From: Methanoregula boonei 6A8
Lineage (GTDB): Archaea; Halobacteriota; Methanomicrobia; Methanomicrobiales; Methanospirillaceae
Assembly: GCF_000017625.1 (NCBI RefSeq)
Contig: NC_009712.1
Coordinates: 310,001 to 374,000, forward strand
Reading direction: 5' to 3'
Length of the DNA stretch: 64,000 nt
In this document: positions 9,460 through 17,705 of the stretch, piece by piece
How positions within the stretch are numbered: the stretch's first letter is position 1
Layout of the letters: each line of letters starts with the position of its first letter
Made by a program: the position numbers and the translations under genes
Notes under the pieces: model-generated
Database searches by the model: none
What the model was told of the DNA's origin: nothing
What the model saw: only the letters and a program-made list of their open reading frames with translations

Positions 9460-11286
9460 TCACACGGCGTGAGGAATTGTCGCTGCCCGGAATGCGCCCG
9501 GCGGCAGGATAATCTCGAACCGCGCTCCCCGGCCGGGTTCCCCGGTCTCTTTTATGGTAATACCGGTGATGTCAAGGATTTCCCGGGAAAGAAAGAGGCC
9601 CATGCCGGTATTCTTCCCAAATCCCTGTTCGAAGATAACCTCTTTTTCCTCTGCCGGGACCCCTACGCCGTCATCCTCGCAGACAATTACCCGGCTTCCC
9701 GCACGGTCGGCAACAGAAAAACGCAGCGTGGTGATCGTTTTCCCGTGCCGCATTGCGTTGTCGATGAGGTTGCAAAAGACCCTGAAGATGAGGGGATCGG
9801 CAAACACCTCGCAATGGGGGGGAAGATCGTTTTTTACAATCGTGTCTCCCATCAGGATCTGTTTTGCGGCGATATCGACAAGGGAATGGCAGTTCTGCCA
9901 GACCGGCGCTGCGACCCCGACCTTTTCATATTCCCGGGAAAACCCGATCATGTCGTTCATGCGGGTGAGGGAGCGGTCCATCTTCCCGAGGTATTCCCCG
10001 GCTGCGGGATCCGGCTGCTGGTCATTGAGGAGAGAAACATAAGCACTCATGACAAGGAGCTGGTTTGCTATGTCGTGCCGGGTGATGCCCGAGAGAAGGT
10101 TGAGTTTCTTGTTTGTTGTGCGGAGCGCCTCGGCGGTCAGCCTCCTCTCAGTGATATCCTCGATCTGGGCCGCGTAATATTTCAGGGCGGCATGGTCGTC
10201 AAGGATGCTTGTGACCCTCACCGACCCCCACATGACGCTGCCGTCTTTGCGGATATAGCGTTTTTCTGTTGTGTAGGCCGGGATCTTTCCTGCAGTGAGA
10301 TCCTCAAGGCTCTGCCGGTCACTGGTGAGATGGTCCGGGTGCGTGATATCTGCAAAGGACATACCCGGCAGTTCCTCTTCTGAATATCCGGTCATGGCTG
10401 CCAATGCCGGGTTGACCCGGAAAAACCGCAGGTCGGGGGTGAGCAGGATCATGCCAAGGGGACTGTTCTCGAATATCTTCCGGTACCGCTCCTCGCTTTC
10501 CTGCAATGCCACCTCTGCCTGTTTTCTTTCGGTGACATCCCGGACAATCCCGATCACCCCTTTGATTGCGCCGGAAAGATCGTAGTTGGGCGAAAAGACA
10601 CTCTTTACCCAGCCCCGTTTCCCTGTTGACGGGATCACAAACGCAAAGTCCTGTGTCTCTGTGGTGATGCCGGTAAGCGCCTGTTTCATGAGGATGTCGT
10701 TTCCGTTCTCAGTGTGGAAAGGAAAGAGTTCAAGCGTGTTTTTCCCGAGGACTTCTGCTGCCGGAAGGCCGGTGAGATCTTCCATGAACCGGTTCCAGAG
10801 CATGATCCTGAGGTCCCGGTCATACACGATGATCCCTTCTTTTGCGTCGGCGATCACGTTTTTGAGAAACTCCTTGGATTCTGCGGTCTGCGATTCGGCC
10901 ACCCGTCTTTTTACCGCCATCCGGATCTTGTGGGCCAGCTCGGCAAACTGCGATTTTGTCTCCCCGCCTTTCTGGACATACGAGTCTGCGCCCCGGTCAA
11001 TGGCGAGGATGACGATCTCTTCTCTTCCGCGCCCGGTAAACAGGATAAAGGGGATCTGCCCAAAGTGCCTGCGCACTTCGGTAAGAAACTCGATGCCGTC
11101 CATGACCGGCATCTGGTAGTCGGAGACAATGACATCGAAGCGTTCCCGTTCAAGCAGCTGCATTGCCTCGGGAGCGCCAAGAACGGTTTTTACCGTGATA
11201 TCCCCGGAGCTTTCCAAAAAGAGCGCACTGACCTCAAGAAGAGCGGATTCATCATCAACCAGCAGGACGCGGATTGGCTCGGACAT
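9460..11286 (-). CDS. Receiver-PAS-PAS histidine kinase
   Basis: A 608-residue soluble signalling protein with receiver first. Receiver residues 1-125 have acidic pocket DD at 11-12, phospho-acceptor Asp56 (VIVSDYQMP) and the conserved lysine in YVQKGG. Two PAS domains follow (about 135-260 and 265-385), then a kinase core with H-box GITRHDIANQL and an HATPase reading VCEDDGVGVPAEEKEVIFEQ, GFGKNTGMGLF. The reversed order suggests it is itself regulated by phosphorylation. It is a close paralogue of the proteins at 17706-19667 and 19792-22107 and of the interrupted one at 7821. No DNA-binding output is present. Confidence 0.93.
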   Translation of the reverse strand: MSEPIRVLLVDDESALLEVSALFLESSGDITVKTVLGAPEAMQLLERERFDVIVSDYQMPVMDGIEFLTEVRRHFGQIPFILFTGRGREEIVILAIDRGADSYVQKGGETKSQFAELAHKIRMAVKRRVAESQTAESKEFLKNVIADAKEGIIVYDRDLRIMLWNRFMEDLTGLPAAEVLGKNTLELFPFHTENGNDILMKQALTGITTETQDFAFVIPSTGKRGWVKSVFSPNYDLSGAIKGVIGIVRDVTERKQAEVALQESEERYRKIFENSPLGMILLTPDLRFFRVNPALAAMTGYSEEELPGMSFADITHPDHLTSDRQSLEDLTAGKIPAYTTEKRYIRKDGSVMWGSVRVTSILDDHAALKYYAAQIEDITERRLTAEALRTTNKKLNLLSGITRHDIANQLLVMSAYVSLLNDQQPDPAAGEYLGKMDRSLTRMNDMIGFSREYEKVGVAAPVWQNCHSLVDIAAKQILMGDTIVKNDLPPHCEVFADPLIFRVFCNLIDNAMRHGKTITTLRFSVADRAGSRVIVCEDDGVGVPAEEKEVIFEQGFGKNTGMGLFLSREILDITGITIKETGEPGRGARFEIILPPGAFRAATIPHAV

Positions 11287-12055
11287 CGTACACCTTTTTT
11301 TTCCGGGGGAATTTTTTTAATACGGGTCCGGATCTGCCCGGCCCGGGAACGGGATTTATTTCCGGTACATCTCCCGGACCCGGGAAAGGTTTTCCCTTAT
11401 GTTTTTTTTCACCCGGATCATGGCTGCTGCCCGGCACCCTGGATGTATTTAGAAAAAAGGCTGTTTGTAACAATAAGCGTTTTTATATAGAGAAGAATGG
11501 AGGAGAACGGGGACATCAGTCCCGCCGGATACCCTGCAGGCTCAAGGGTAGATGGGATCCTGTACAAAAGGGGAATTTATGCCGGGGCATTTCCCGGCGT
11601 CGCGCCGGTCGCCGGATGATCCCGGTTTTCTTGCAAATCTCCCCGGTATTTATAATCGTGTTTCACGATCCGGGCTTTTGTTATTCCGCCATTTATTGTC
11701 TTATGGCGGGATTTTGTGAAACATAATCGAACATCGGACTATTAAGACGTAAGGGCGGGAAGTGTGAAAGTACCCGGTGGCAGATCTTGCCCTCCCGGAA
11801 ATAAATTATCCCCGGCGGACCTCTTGCCCGAACCGGGATCTGTACCATGAAAATTCACCCCCGGGATCCGGACTGAAGATTGCCGTATCCCTCCCCGGGA
11901 TCGTCGTTTTTTCAGCATGTATCTTAAAAGAAAATGTAAGACCTGTGAAGGTGGATGAGAGGGCAAACGAAATGCACGCGTTTTAGCCATTTCCATCTCT
12001 GTCAGGATTTTTTGCAAACTTCATTTTCTTCACTGCTGCCGGTATCCCCGGAGAT
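11287..12055. other. Intergenic stretch with nested hairpin and TATA boxes
   Basis: About 770 bases without a convincing gene. It holds a strong TATA box (TTTTTATATAG near 11480-11490), a second one (TATTTATAATC near 11647-11657) and a nested inverted repeat (separate entry). A 40-codon frame from ATG 11497 lies too close to the first TATA box to have a normal leader. A 91-codon minus-strand frame (11742-12017) has no ribosome-binding site and unusual composition; I do not call it. Confidence 0.5.
11660..11722 (+). ncRNA. Possible structured RNA: nested inverted repeat
   Basis: Outer arms GTTTCAC (11660-11666) and GTGAAAC (11716-11722) enclose inner arms CCGCCAT (11686-11692) and ATGGCGG (11703-11709); the inner stem extends by a few more pairs. 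The TATA-like TATTTATAATC ends only a few bases upstream of the outer arm. This may be a small RNA or a regulatory site; the evidence is fold only. Confidence 0.35.
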
Positions 12056-12499
12056 TCATGGGTCTGGTGTTTCATGTACCACTTTTTTTCCCGGGTTTTG
12101 TCTTTTCCCCGGTTCCGGGGATGTACGGGCCACCGCCCAGCCGACGGCCCTGATGAGCTGGTAGATTGGGATTTTCCCTGAGGGGGTCTTGCAGATAAAA
12201 CTGAATGCGCCTTCCCGGTAAGCCTCTTTTTTTACCTCCAGGTCCTCTGTTGCAGAGAAGAAAATAAACGGGGTTGTATTGCCACGGGAACGCAGTTCCT
12301 CAAGGAACCTCATCCCGTTCATCCCCCCGGGCATACTGTAATCAGAGACAATGACATCGGGCGACGCCGTTCTCAGCCAGTCAAGGGCAGCTTCCCCTGA
12401 GTTAAGGCTCTTCACGGAAAACGCCCCGATCCGTTCGCAGAACGTGGCAATGATCGTACAGATATCCTGATCGTCATCCCCATACAGGAGGTGAATCAT
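12056..12499 (-). CDS. Stand-alone response-regulator receiver
   Basis: A 147-residue receiver domain with no output domain. Acidic pocket DDD at 8-10, phospho-acceptor Asp53 (VIVSDYSMP), conserved Ser/Thr in FFSATED, and Lys in FICKTPSG. The C-terminal 25 residues are basic and probably unstructured. It starts 31 bp after the end of the HTH-PAS gene on the same strand, so the two are likely an operon, and it may accept phosphate from the receiver-kinases nearby. Confidence 0.92.
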   Translation of the reverse strand: MIHLLYGDDDQDICTIIATFCERIGAFSVKSLNSGEAALDWLRTASPDVIVSDYSMPGGMNGMRFLEELRSRGNTTPFIFFSATEDLEVKKEAYREGAFSFICKTPSGKIPIYQLIRAVGWAVARTSPEPGKRQNPGKKVVHETPDP

Positions 12500-12530
12500 C
12501 GGCGGGTCTCACTCCTTTTTCAAACCCCGG

Positions 12531-13964
12531 TTATTTCTGTCCCGGAAATCCTGGTGCCGCGTCAGGATGGGGAGGAGATATGCAACCCCCTCCCTGTTCG
12601 AGTCCGGCTATCCGGTCCATAAGGTCCTGCTCGTGTTCTGCAAAGGCCGTTACATCAGTCAGCGTAATGTACGTACTTATTGCATCGCTGTGGCGCACCG
12701 AATTCATCTGCCCGTATATGCACCGCTTCTCCCCGTTTTTGCAGAGGATCCAGCTCTGGAATTTTATCGCGGGCTCTCCGGGCGCGAGGGATTTTTTGTA
12801 GGTTTCACCCATAACCCTCCGCGCCTCCAGAGGTATGATCTCTCTCGAATGCAGGCTGTACATCTCCTCCGCCGAATATCCTGAGATTTCGCAGGCCCTC
12901 CGGTTTGCGTAGGTGATCCGGCCGGATTCTATGATAAGGAGGGCATCCTGGACATTCTCTGCCATCATCCGGAACCGTTGCTCGCTCCTTGCAAGTGCCA
13001 TATCTTTTGAGAGGAGGTCGGTGACATCTGTCAAAATGACAAAATGATACTGTGCCTCTCCGCGGTTCAAGCTGCTAATCCGGATATACATCTGCCGGTT
13101 CACACCGTCTTTCCTCTGGATCCTGCACTGGAATTCCACCGGTCCAAGTACGGACTTCTCCCGGATATCTACGAGTGGTTCTATTTTTTTTCGATCCTCC
13201 GGCACGATGATTTTCATGGGGTCCATGTCCCACAATTCCTCAAACGTATATCCGGTGATCTCGGCCAACCGCCGGTTCGCAAAAGTACATTTTTCATTCT
13301 CGACGATAAACAGCGCATCCTGGATATTCTCTGCCATCATCCGGAACCGTTCCTCCCGGATCTGGATCTCCCGTTCCTGCAGGATCTCCTCAGTAGTGTC
13401 AGAAAGTATGACCGTGATCCCCCGGGCTCCGTCGTCGAAAACCGTGGGAATAGATTTCTGCTTGAAGATGCGTTCTTTTGTTCCAAGCCGGGTGGACACG
13501 ATCCGCTCCGTTTCTTCAGAGCGGGTGGAGGGGGGCGGAGTAAGAAGATTATGGAGATCAATATCGGTAGAGGTGATTGAGGCAAAGTCCTTTCCGATGA
13601 TTTCTTTTCGCGTGAGACGCAGGAGGGTAAGGAAATTATCGTTGATCTGGACGATGCGGGATTCCCGGTCAAGGACCACGATCAGGTCCTTTGAATAACT
13701 GAGCATGGCCGAGAGTGGGACTCGCTGGGAGAGGGTATAGACCTTGGCCATACCATAAGTCCGCATATCCACCTGGCCGGAGATCAGAAGGATATCAAGG
13801 TAACGGCCGGTGGTATTTTTGTTTTTCCGGAGGGCCCGTGCAATTTCTGAGACGCTCATCCCTTCCGGGCTCTGCTTGAGAATGCTCTTTATCAGGTGAA
13901 GGTCCTGTCCGTTGGGGTGCACCATGTCCGTATCCACTGTCTGTAAAGTCCCTCTTTGTATCAT
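12531..13964 (-). CDS. HTH-PAS-PAS-PAS sensory protein
   Basis: A 477-residue cytosolic protein. Residues about 18-80 look like a winged helix (LHLIKSILKQSPEGMSVSEI, then ARALRKNKNTTGRYLDIL). Three PAS domains follow at about 88-205, 206-325 and 330-445; the second and third are near copies of each other (RFRMMAENIQDALFI versus RFRMMAENVQDALLI). There is no kinase domain, so it probably senses a ligand or redox state and acts as a transcription regulator. It is transcribed divergently from the membrane protein at 14078, and the spacer between them contains a direct repeat. Confidence 0.85.
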   Translation of the reverse strand: MIQRGTLQTVDTDMVHPNGQDLHLIKSILKQSPEGMSVSEIARALRKNKNTTGRYLDILLISGQVDMRTYGMAKVYTLSQRVPLSAMLSYSKDLIVVLDRESRIVQINDNFLTLLRLTRKEIIGKDFASITSTDIDLHNLLTPPPSTRSEETERIVSTRLGTKERIFKQKSIPTVFDDGARGITVILSDTTEEILQEREIQIREERFRMMAENIQDALFIVENEKCTFANRRLAEITGYTFEELWDMDPMKIIVPEDRKKIEPLVDIREKSVLGPVEFQCRIQRKDGVNRQMYIRISSLNRGEAQYHFVILTDVTDLLSKDMALARSEQRFRMMAENVQDALLIIESGRITYANRRACEISGYSAEEMYSLHSREIIPLEARRVMGETYKKSLAPGEPAIKFQSWILCKNGEKRCIYGQMNSVRHSDAISTYITLTDVTAFAEHEQDLMDRIAGLEQGGGCISPPHPDAAPGFPGQK

Positions 13965-13996
13965 TAGAATTTATAATTGTTGATAATCATCGATAT

Positions 13997-14072
13997 GTAT
14001 CGTAAATAAGAGAAATAATTATATGGATAAAGATTTAATATCTTTTTGTAATACGTATCGCAAATGAGGAAA
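13997..14072. promoter_or_regulatory. Direct repeat around the promoter of the MscS-type gene
   Basis: GTATCGTAAATAAGAGAAA (13997-14015) is repeated imperfectly as GTATCGCAAATGAGGAAA (14055-14072). The two copies flank a TATA box (TTATAT at about 14019-14024) that could serve the gene at 14078. The divergent HTH-PAS gene starts at 13964, so these may be its binding sites; that is an inference. Confidence 0.4.
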
Positions 14073-14077
14073 GTTAC

Positions 14078-14764
14078 ATGAACCCTGTATTTGGTAGTCT
14101 GTTAGATCAATGGAACAGTACTGTGATTACGTATGTTCCCGGCATTGTGGGTGCACTCGTTGTTCTGCTTATCGGCTGGATCGTTGGCCGCCTTCTTGGC
14201 AGGGCAGTACGGATTGTCCTTGACAAGATCAGCGAACAGCATATCGTGGAAGAAGGCGCCGATGTGGTATCGATCCGCGGATCGTTCAAGAATGCCGGGG
14301 TTACCGTCGGATATATCGGAGATGTTGCGGTCCGCATCGTAGTATACCTGGTTGCCATCCTTGCGGCGGTAAATATCCTGAACCTGGATTATCTCAGCCA
14401 ACTGATGATGATGATTGTTGAGTACATCCCGCACATTGTTGCATTCGTGATCATCTTCGTTGTAGGTTTCCTGCTTATCGACGCGTTTATCGATTTCCTC
14501 AACCGCTACTACGCCCAGAAGAATGTCCAGTTCATCACACCGGTCCTTGTCCTGGTCCGCGTATTTTTGTATTTTGTAACGGCAGTACTTGCTCTCTCCC
14601 AGCTGCAGCTTGATCTCACCATCATCTACACGTTTGTTACGCCGATTGCATGGGGTATTGGTATCGGCCTTGGCGCCGCAATCGCAATTATTGTGGGATT
14701 CGGGCTGAAAAACCGCAGCGAGGCAATTATGGACCAGGTCCTTTCCTCAATCGTAAAGAAATAA
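14078..14764 (+). CDS. MscS-like conserved transmembrane-helix protein
   Basis: A 228-residue membrane protein with about five hydrophobic helices: VPGIVGALVVLLIGWIVGRL (20-40), VRIVVYLVAILAAVNIL, YIPHIVAFVIIFVVGFLLI, VLVRVFLYFVTAVLALS and a Gly/Ala-rich final helix (IGIGLGAAIAIIVGFGLK). Such helix sets occur in mechanosensitive-channel relatives that lack the large cytosolic beta domain. GAGGAAAG precedes the ATG. It probably acts as an osmotic or mechanosensitive channel-type protein, though transport activity cannot be inferred with certainty. Confidence 0.85.
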   Translation: MNPVFGSLLDQWNSTVITYVPGIVGALVVLLIGWIVGRLLGRAVRIVLDKISEQHIVEEGADVVSIRGSFKNAGVTVGYIGDVAVRIVVYLVAILAAVNILNLDYLSQLMMMIVEYIPHIVAFVIIFVVGFLLIDAFIDFLNRYYAQKNVQFITPVLVLVRVFLYFVTAVLALSQLQLDLTIIYTFVTPIAWGIGIGLGAAIAIIVGFGLKNRSEAIMDQVLSSIVKK

Positions 14765-15055
14765 CCTGACGGCAATTCCTGCCCGCAATCGACATAAAAG
14801 AAGGAAAAAGAAGAGGGCATGTCCGGGACGATTTCATCGGAACGGATATGCCCGGGCTGTCCCTGTCTCATATCTTTAGGCAAGGAGGCGGTCCCGCCCC
14901 TGGCAGGTAATATCCGCAAAAAAGGAAAAACAACCCTCCCCGACAGGAAAACCGCTCTTCTGTAAGTCCCCCGGCAAAAGCAACCCTGTTGCACGGGGGA
15001 GATCGGTGTTCCCGGGGATCATGAAGTAAAAAAAAGATCAGAGGAGATCTTAATT

Positions 15056-15736
15056 GTGAAAAAGATCTGTGTGCCGCTTATTGTATTCCAGCTAGTACTC
15101 CTGATGGTGACTCCCGTATTCGCGGACGGTGCCAATGGAACAAACATAACGACTATAACGGCCACCCCGGCAACAATCGTAACAACGATTCCTGCATACC
15201 CGGTAAATACGACCGCAACCCCGGTTTTTGCAAATGCAACTGCCGTGCCGGTAGCAACGAATACCACCGTTCCCACGGAGACTGCCGCAGTACCCACAGG
15301 AAATACGGGTGCCCCGTCGACCGGTAACCTGAGCGTGGCCTCGTCTCCCCTGGGGGCAGACATCCTCATTGACGGAGTCCTCTACGGGTCCACTCCGCGG
15401 AATGTAACCGGCATCTCCTCGGGAAACCATATCATCCGGCTGACCCTGAGCGGTTACTATGACTACGAGGGAACCGTGTATGTCATTCCCGATCAGGTAA
15501 CCGATGTTTTCGGGACGCTCCCGCCATTAAGTGCTTCAGTGTCATCCCCATCGGCAAGCCTGTCACCGGCCGTGACGAGTGTCCCGGCAACAACGGTCCC
15601 GGTGCAGACAACGACGACCTCATCCGGGGACCTGCTGAGTAATCCGACCATTCTTGCCGCACTGATCGGGATAGTAACCGCAGGCATTGGTGCGTTTGCA
15701 GCAATTTTCCCGCATCTTGCGAAATCCAAAAAATGA
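15056..15736 (+). CDS. Exported PEGA-domain surface protein
   Basis: A 226-residue protein with a signal peptide (MKKICVPLIVFQLVLLMVTP, cleavage near VFA-DG), a Thr/Ala/Pro-rich spacer (25-90) likely to be glycosylated, one PEGA domain at about 95-165 (LSVASSPLGADILIDGVLYG, then TPRNVTGISSGNHIIRL), a second Ser/Thr-rich spacer, and a C-terminal membrane anchor followed by KSKK. PEGA domains are surface beta folds whose role is not known in detail. The start is GTG at 15056 with GAGGAGAT upstream. Confidence 0.88.
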   Translation: MKKICVPLIVFQLVLLMVTPVFADGANGTNITTITATPATIVTTIPAYPVNTTATPVFANATAVPVATNTTVPTETAAVPTGNTGAPSTGNLSVASSPLGADILIDGVLYGSTPRNVTGISSGNHIIRLTLSGYYDYEGTVYVIPDQVTDVFGTLPPLSASVSSPSASLSPAVTSVPATTVPVQTTTTSSGDLLSNPTILAALIGIVTAGIGAFAAIFPHLAKSKK

Positions 15737-16085
15737 ACAACTCCTTCCGAAAAAAATCTGTCATATCCTGAGTAATCCCGGGGACGCCGGGTTTATCCTC
15801 CCACCCCCGTGATCCTCCCCCCACCTCTGCCCTTGGGGGAATTCCCGGCGTTCCCTGATCTCGCCCTCCTCAAGACTCCCCGGGATTACGGTTCAGGCAG
15901 GATGTACCGGTACCCGAATCCTGCACCGGCAACCCTGCCGTCATCCCATAACCCGCCCTGCCCCTCCCCGAGTATTTCCCGCTGCCGTTAACATAAAGTA
16001 TATAATACAAAATGTAACATATACTTTACAACATGCGGGGACACAGGTTCCCGCACGAGAACCCTATCCCAGGGGATGATACAGG
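15737..16085. other. Intergenic stretch with inverted repeat over a TATA box
   Basis: About 350 bases. No gene is supported. The only clear structure is the inverted repeat at 15994-16028, described separately, just before the next exported-protein gene. Confidence 0.5.
15994..16028. promoter_or_regulatory. 10-bp inverted repeat overlapping a TATA box
   Basis: Perfect arms TAAAGTATAT (15994-16003) and ATATACTTTA (16019-16028) with a 15-bp spacer. The left arm runs into the TATA box (AGTATATAATAC), and the right arm falls where transcription should start. This is a typical layout for a repressor operator controlling the exported protein at 16086. Confidence 0.55.
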
Positions 16086-16733
16086 ATGAAATTACCTACC
16101 ATAAGTTACCGGGCAGTTGCCCTCATTGCAATCGCCGTATCGGTGATGGGGCTTGTCATGGGCCCGGCAAGCGCGACTCCCGCCACAACCTCCCTGACGG
16201 GGGGATGGACAGGCGGCTTTGCCGGTCACCACGCGTTCAACACAACACAGGCGACCACACGGCTCCAGGCAGTACTTGCAAACCTCACCGCACAGGGAGT
16301 GGATGTAAGCCCGGCACAGGCCGATCTTTCAGCAGGCAATGTCAGTGCAGCAATGCAGTGGCTTTCCGCCTACCACAAGGATAACCCGGGCACCCGGGCA
16401 ACCGGTTCCCGCCAGCATGCGTTCAACAGCACAAGGACGACCGGCCGGATCCAGTCGTTTGTCACAAAACTCGGGCAGACCGGTGTTGACGTGAGCCAGG
16501 TACAGGCAGATCTTGCTTCCGGTAATACAAACGCAGCCCTGCAGTGGATGGCGGCGTACCACGCGGCACACCCCACGACGAATGCTACGGGCCAGACCGG
16601 CAACAGGACCGCGTGGCATGGAAATACTACCGGCATCCCGGGCCATCAGGGCAGCTGGTCTGGCGCCCGCCACGCAGGTTTTGGTAACCAGACCACATGG
16701 CACAGAGGTTCCGGGACCCGGAGATCCTCATAA
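16086..16733 (+). CDS. Exported protein with two internal repeats
   Basis: A 215-residue protein with a signal peptide (core VALIAIAVSVMGLVMGPASA). The mature part contains a duplicated unit of about 55 residues: HAFNTTQATTRLQAVLANLT, then GVDVSPAQADLSAGNVSAAM, and again HAFNSTRTTGRIQSFVTKLG with GVDVSQVQADLASGNTNAAL, each ending in W-x-x-A-Y-H. The tail is rich in His, Gly, Thr and Arg. I do not recognise the family; the His-rich tail could bind metal. There is no anchor, so it is probably secreted or held in the wall layer. GATACAGG precedes the ATG. Confidence 0.8.
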   Translation: MKLPTISYRAVALIAIAVSVMGLVMGPASATPATTSLTGGWTGGFAGHHAFNTTQATTRLQAVLANLTAQGVDVSPAQADLSAGNVSAAMQWLSAYHKDNPGTRATGSRQHAFNSTRTTGRIQSFVTKLGQTGVDVSQVQADLASGNTNAALQWMAAYHAAHPTTNATGQTGNRTAWHGNTTGIPGHQGSWSGARHAGFGNQTTWHRGSGTRRSS

Positions 16734-16881
16734 AAACCCATGTACATGGTGCCATCCTTGCCGCCGGAATAACTCCCGATGAAAACCAGGGAGGCGGCCG
16801 GAGTCCCGGCAGCGCTCCCGTAGCAGTGACCGGAATGGTTCAACTAAAAAAGGCAATGACATGCACCAGCAGGGAGATGAA

Positions 16882-17043
16882 ATGGCGGACGAGTCAGCAG
16901 TATTCAGATATTACGTTCGTAAAGTCATAACAAGGGTCACATCGCCGAAAATTTCGGAGATGCACGATAGCCGGGCACGAAAAGCCCGAAGGCAGGAAAA
17001 GTATAATCCGGATCCCACAAAACACAGCGAATCCGGAGGATAA
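16882..17043 (+). CDS. Possible small basic protein
   Basis: A 53-codon frame (MADESAVFRYYVRKVITRVT...) with GGGAGATG just before the ATG and a basic C-terminus. It lies 23 bp upstream of the gene at 17067 on the same strand. I recognise no family. It could be a real small gene or chance. Confidence 0.3.
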   Translation: MADESAVFRYYVRKVITRVTSPKISEMHDSRARKARRQEKYNPDPTKHSESGG

Positions 17044-17066
17044 CCAAAAAAAGAGAGAAACCGATT

Positions 17067-17447
17067 ATGGCTGAGTCAAAAACCCTTCTTTTTATCTATA
17101 ATACCAACAACGGCGTGTTAAAATCCTTCATGGATTATTGTGCAGGCACGGCGTCTGCGCCGGTAACCCCGGCTTGTCCCCTCAATGCGATCACCACCAC
17201 ACCGGGGGGAATGAAGGAAGAGTGGAAACGTTTCTTAAAAGATCTCAAAATCCCGTCAAGGCTCCTTGACCGGAACGAGTTCTCCTGGGAGTTCCACGAC
17301 CTGCACACCACATTCCCGGTGGTACTTATCCAGAGCGGAGCAGATATCGCGGTCCTTGTGGGCACAGAAGCACTCAACCAGTGCAGGGACCTCAATGACC
17401 TGATTCATCTTATGCAGGAACGACTTTCCCACGGTATGATGGGTTGA
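17067..17447 (+). CDS. Conserved small hypothetical protein
   Basis: A 126-residue soluble protein starting MAESKTLLFIYNTNNGVLKS. Opening LLFIYN, a pair of cysteines (CAGTASAP...ACPLNAIT) and MKEEWKRFL are reminiscent of a widespread uncharacterised family of 120-150 residues found in bacteria and archaea. The N-terminal strand plus the cysteines suggest a thioredoxin-like or redox-related fold, but this is a guess. No signal peptide. Confidence 0.65.
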   Translation: MAESKTLLFIYNTNNGVLKSFMDYCAGTASAPVTPACPLNAITTTPGGMKEEWKRFLKDLKIPSRLLDRNEFSWEFHDLHTTFPVVLIQSGADIAVLVGTEALNQCRDLNDLIHLMQERLSHGMMG

Positions 17448-17651
17448 TCTTTTTCCCTGCTGCTTTTTGCAGGTACCAGCCGGATCTCCTGACAAGGTGC
17501 TGCCGGTAAATGCAGGGAAGACCCGGTAATGCCGGGATTATCCCCTGTTCCCGGTCATTCCTCCTGTCACCTGCGGCATTGTTGCCGGATTTGTGACCCG
17601 GGCAGGCACCCGCCCGGCCACCGGGGCAGACCGGCACCGGGTCATTTCCTC

Positions 17652-17665
17652 AAATATATAAATAG
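17652..17665 (+). promoter_or_regulatory. TATA box of the receiver-GAF-PAS kinase gene
   Basis: AAATATATAAATAG is a strong archaeal TATA box about 45 bp before ATG 17706, leaving a leader of roughly 20 bases. It lies in an otherwise GC-rich spacer. Confidence 0.55.
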
Positions 17666-17705
17666 GGACTCCCAGACAGTGTCCTAGTGCCATTGACCCA
17701 TAATC

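Noticed and set aside
9391-10383. 330-codon + strand frame
   Set aside because: Antisense to the receiver-PAS kinase; typical GC-rich shadow.
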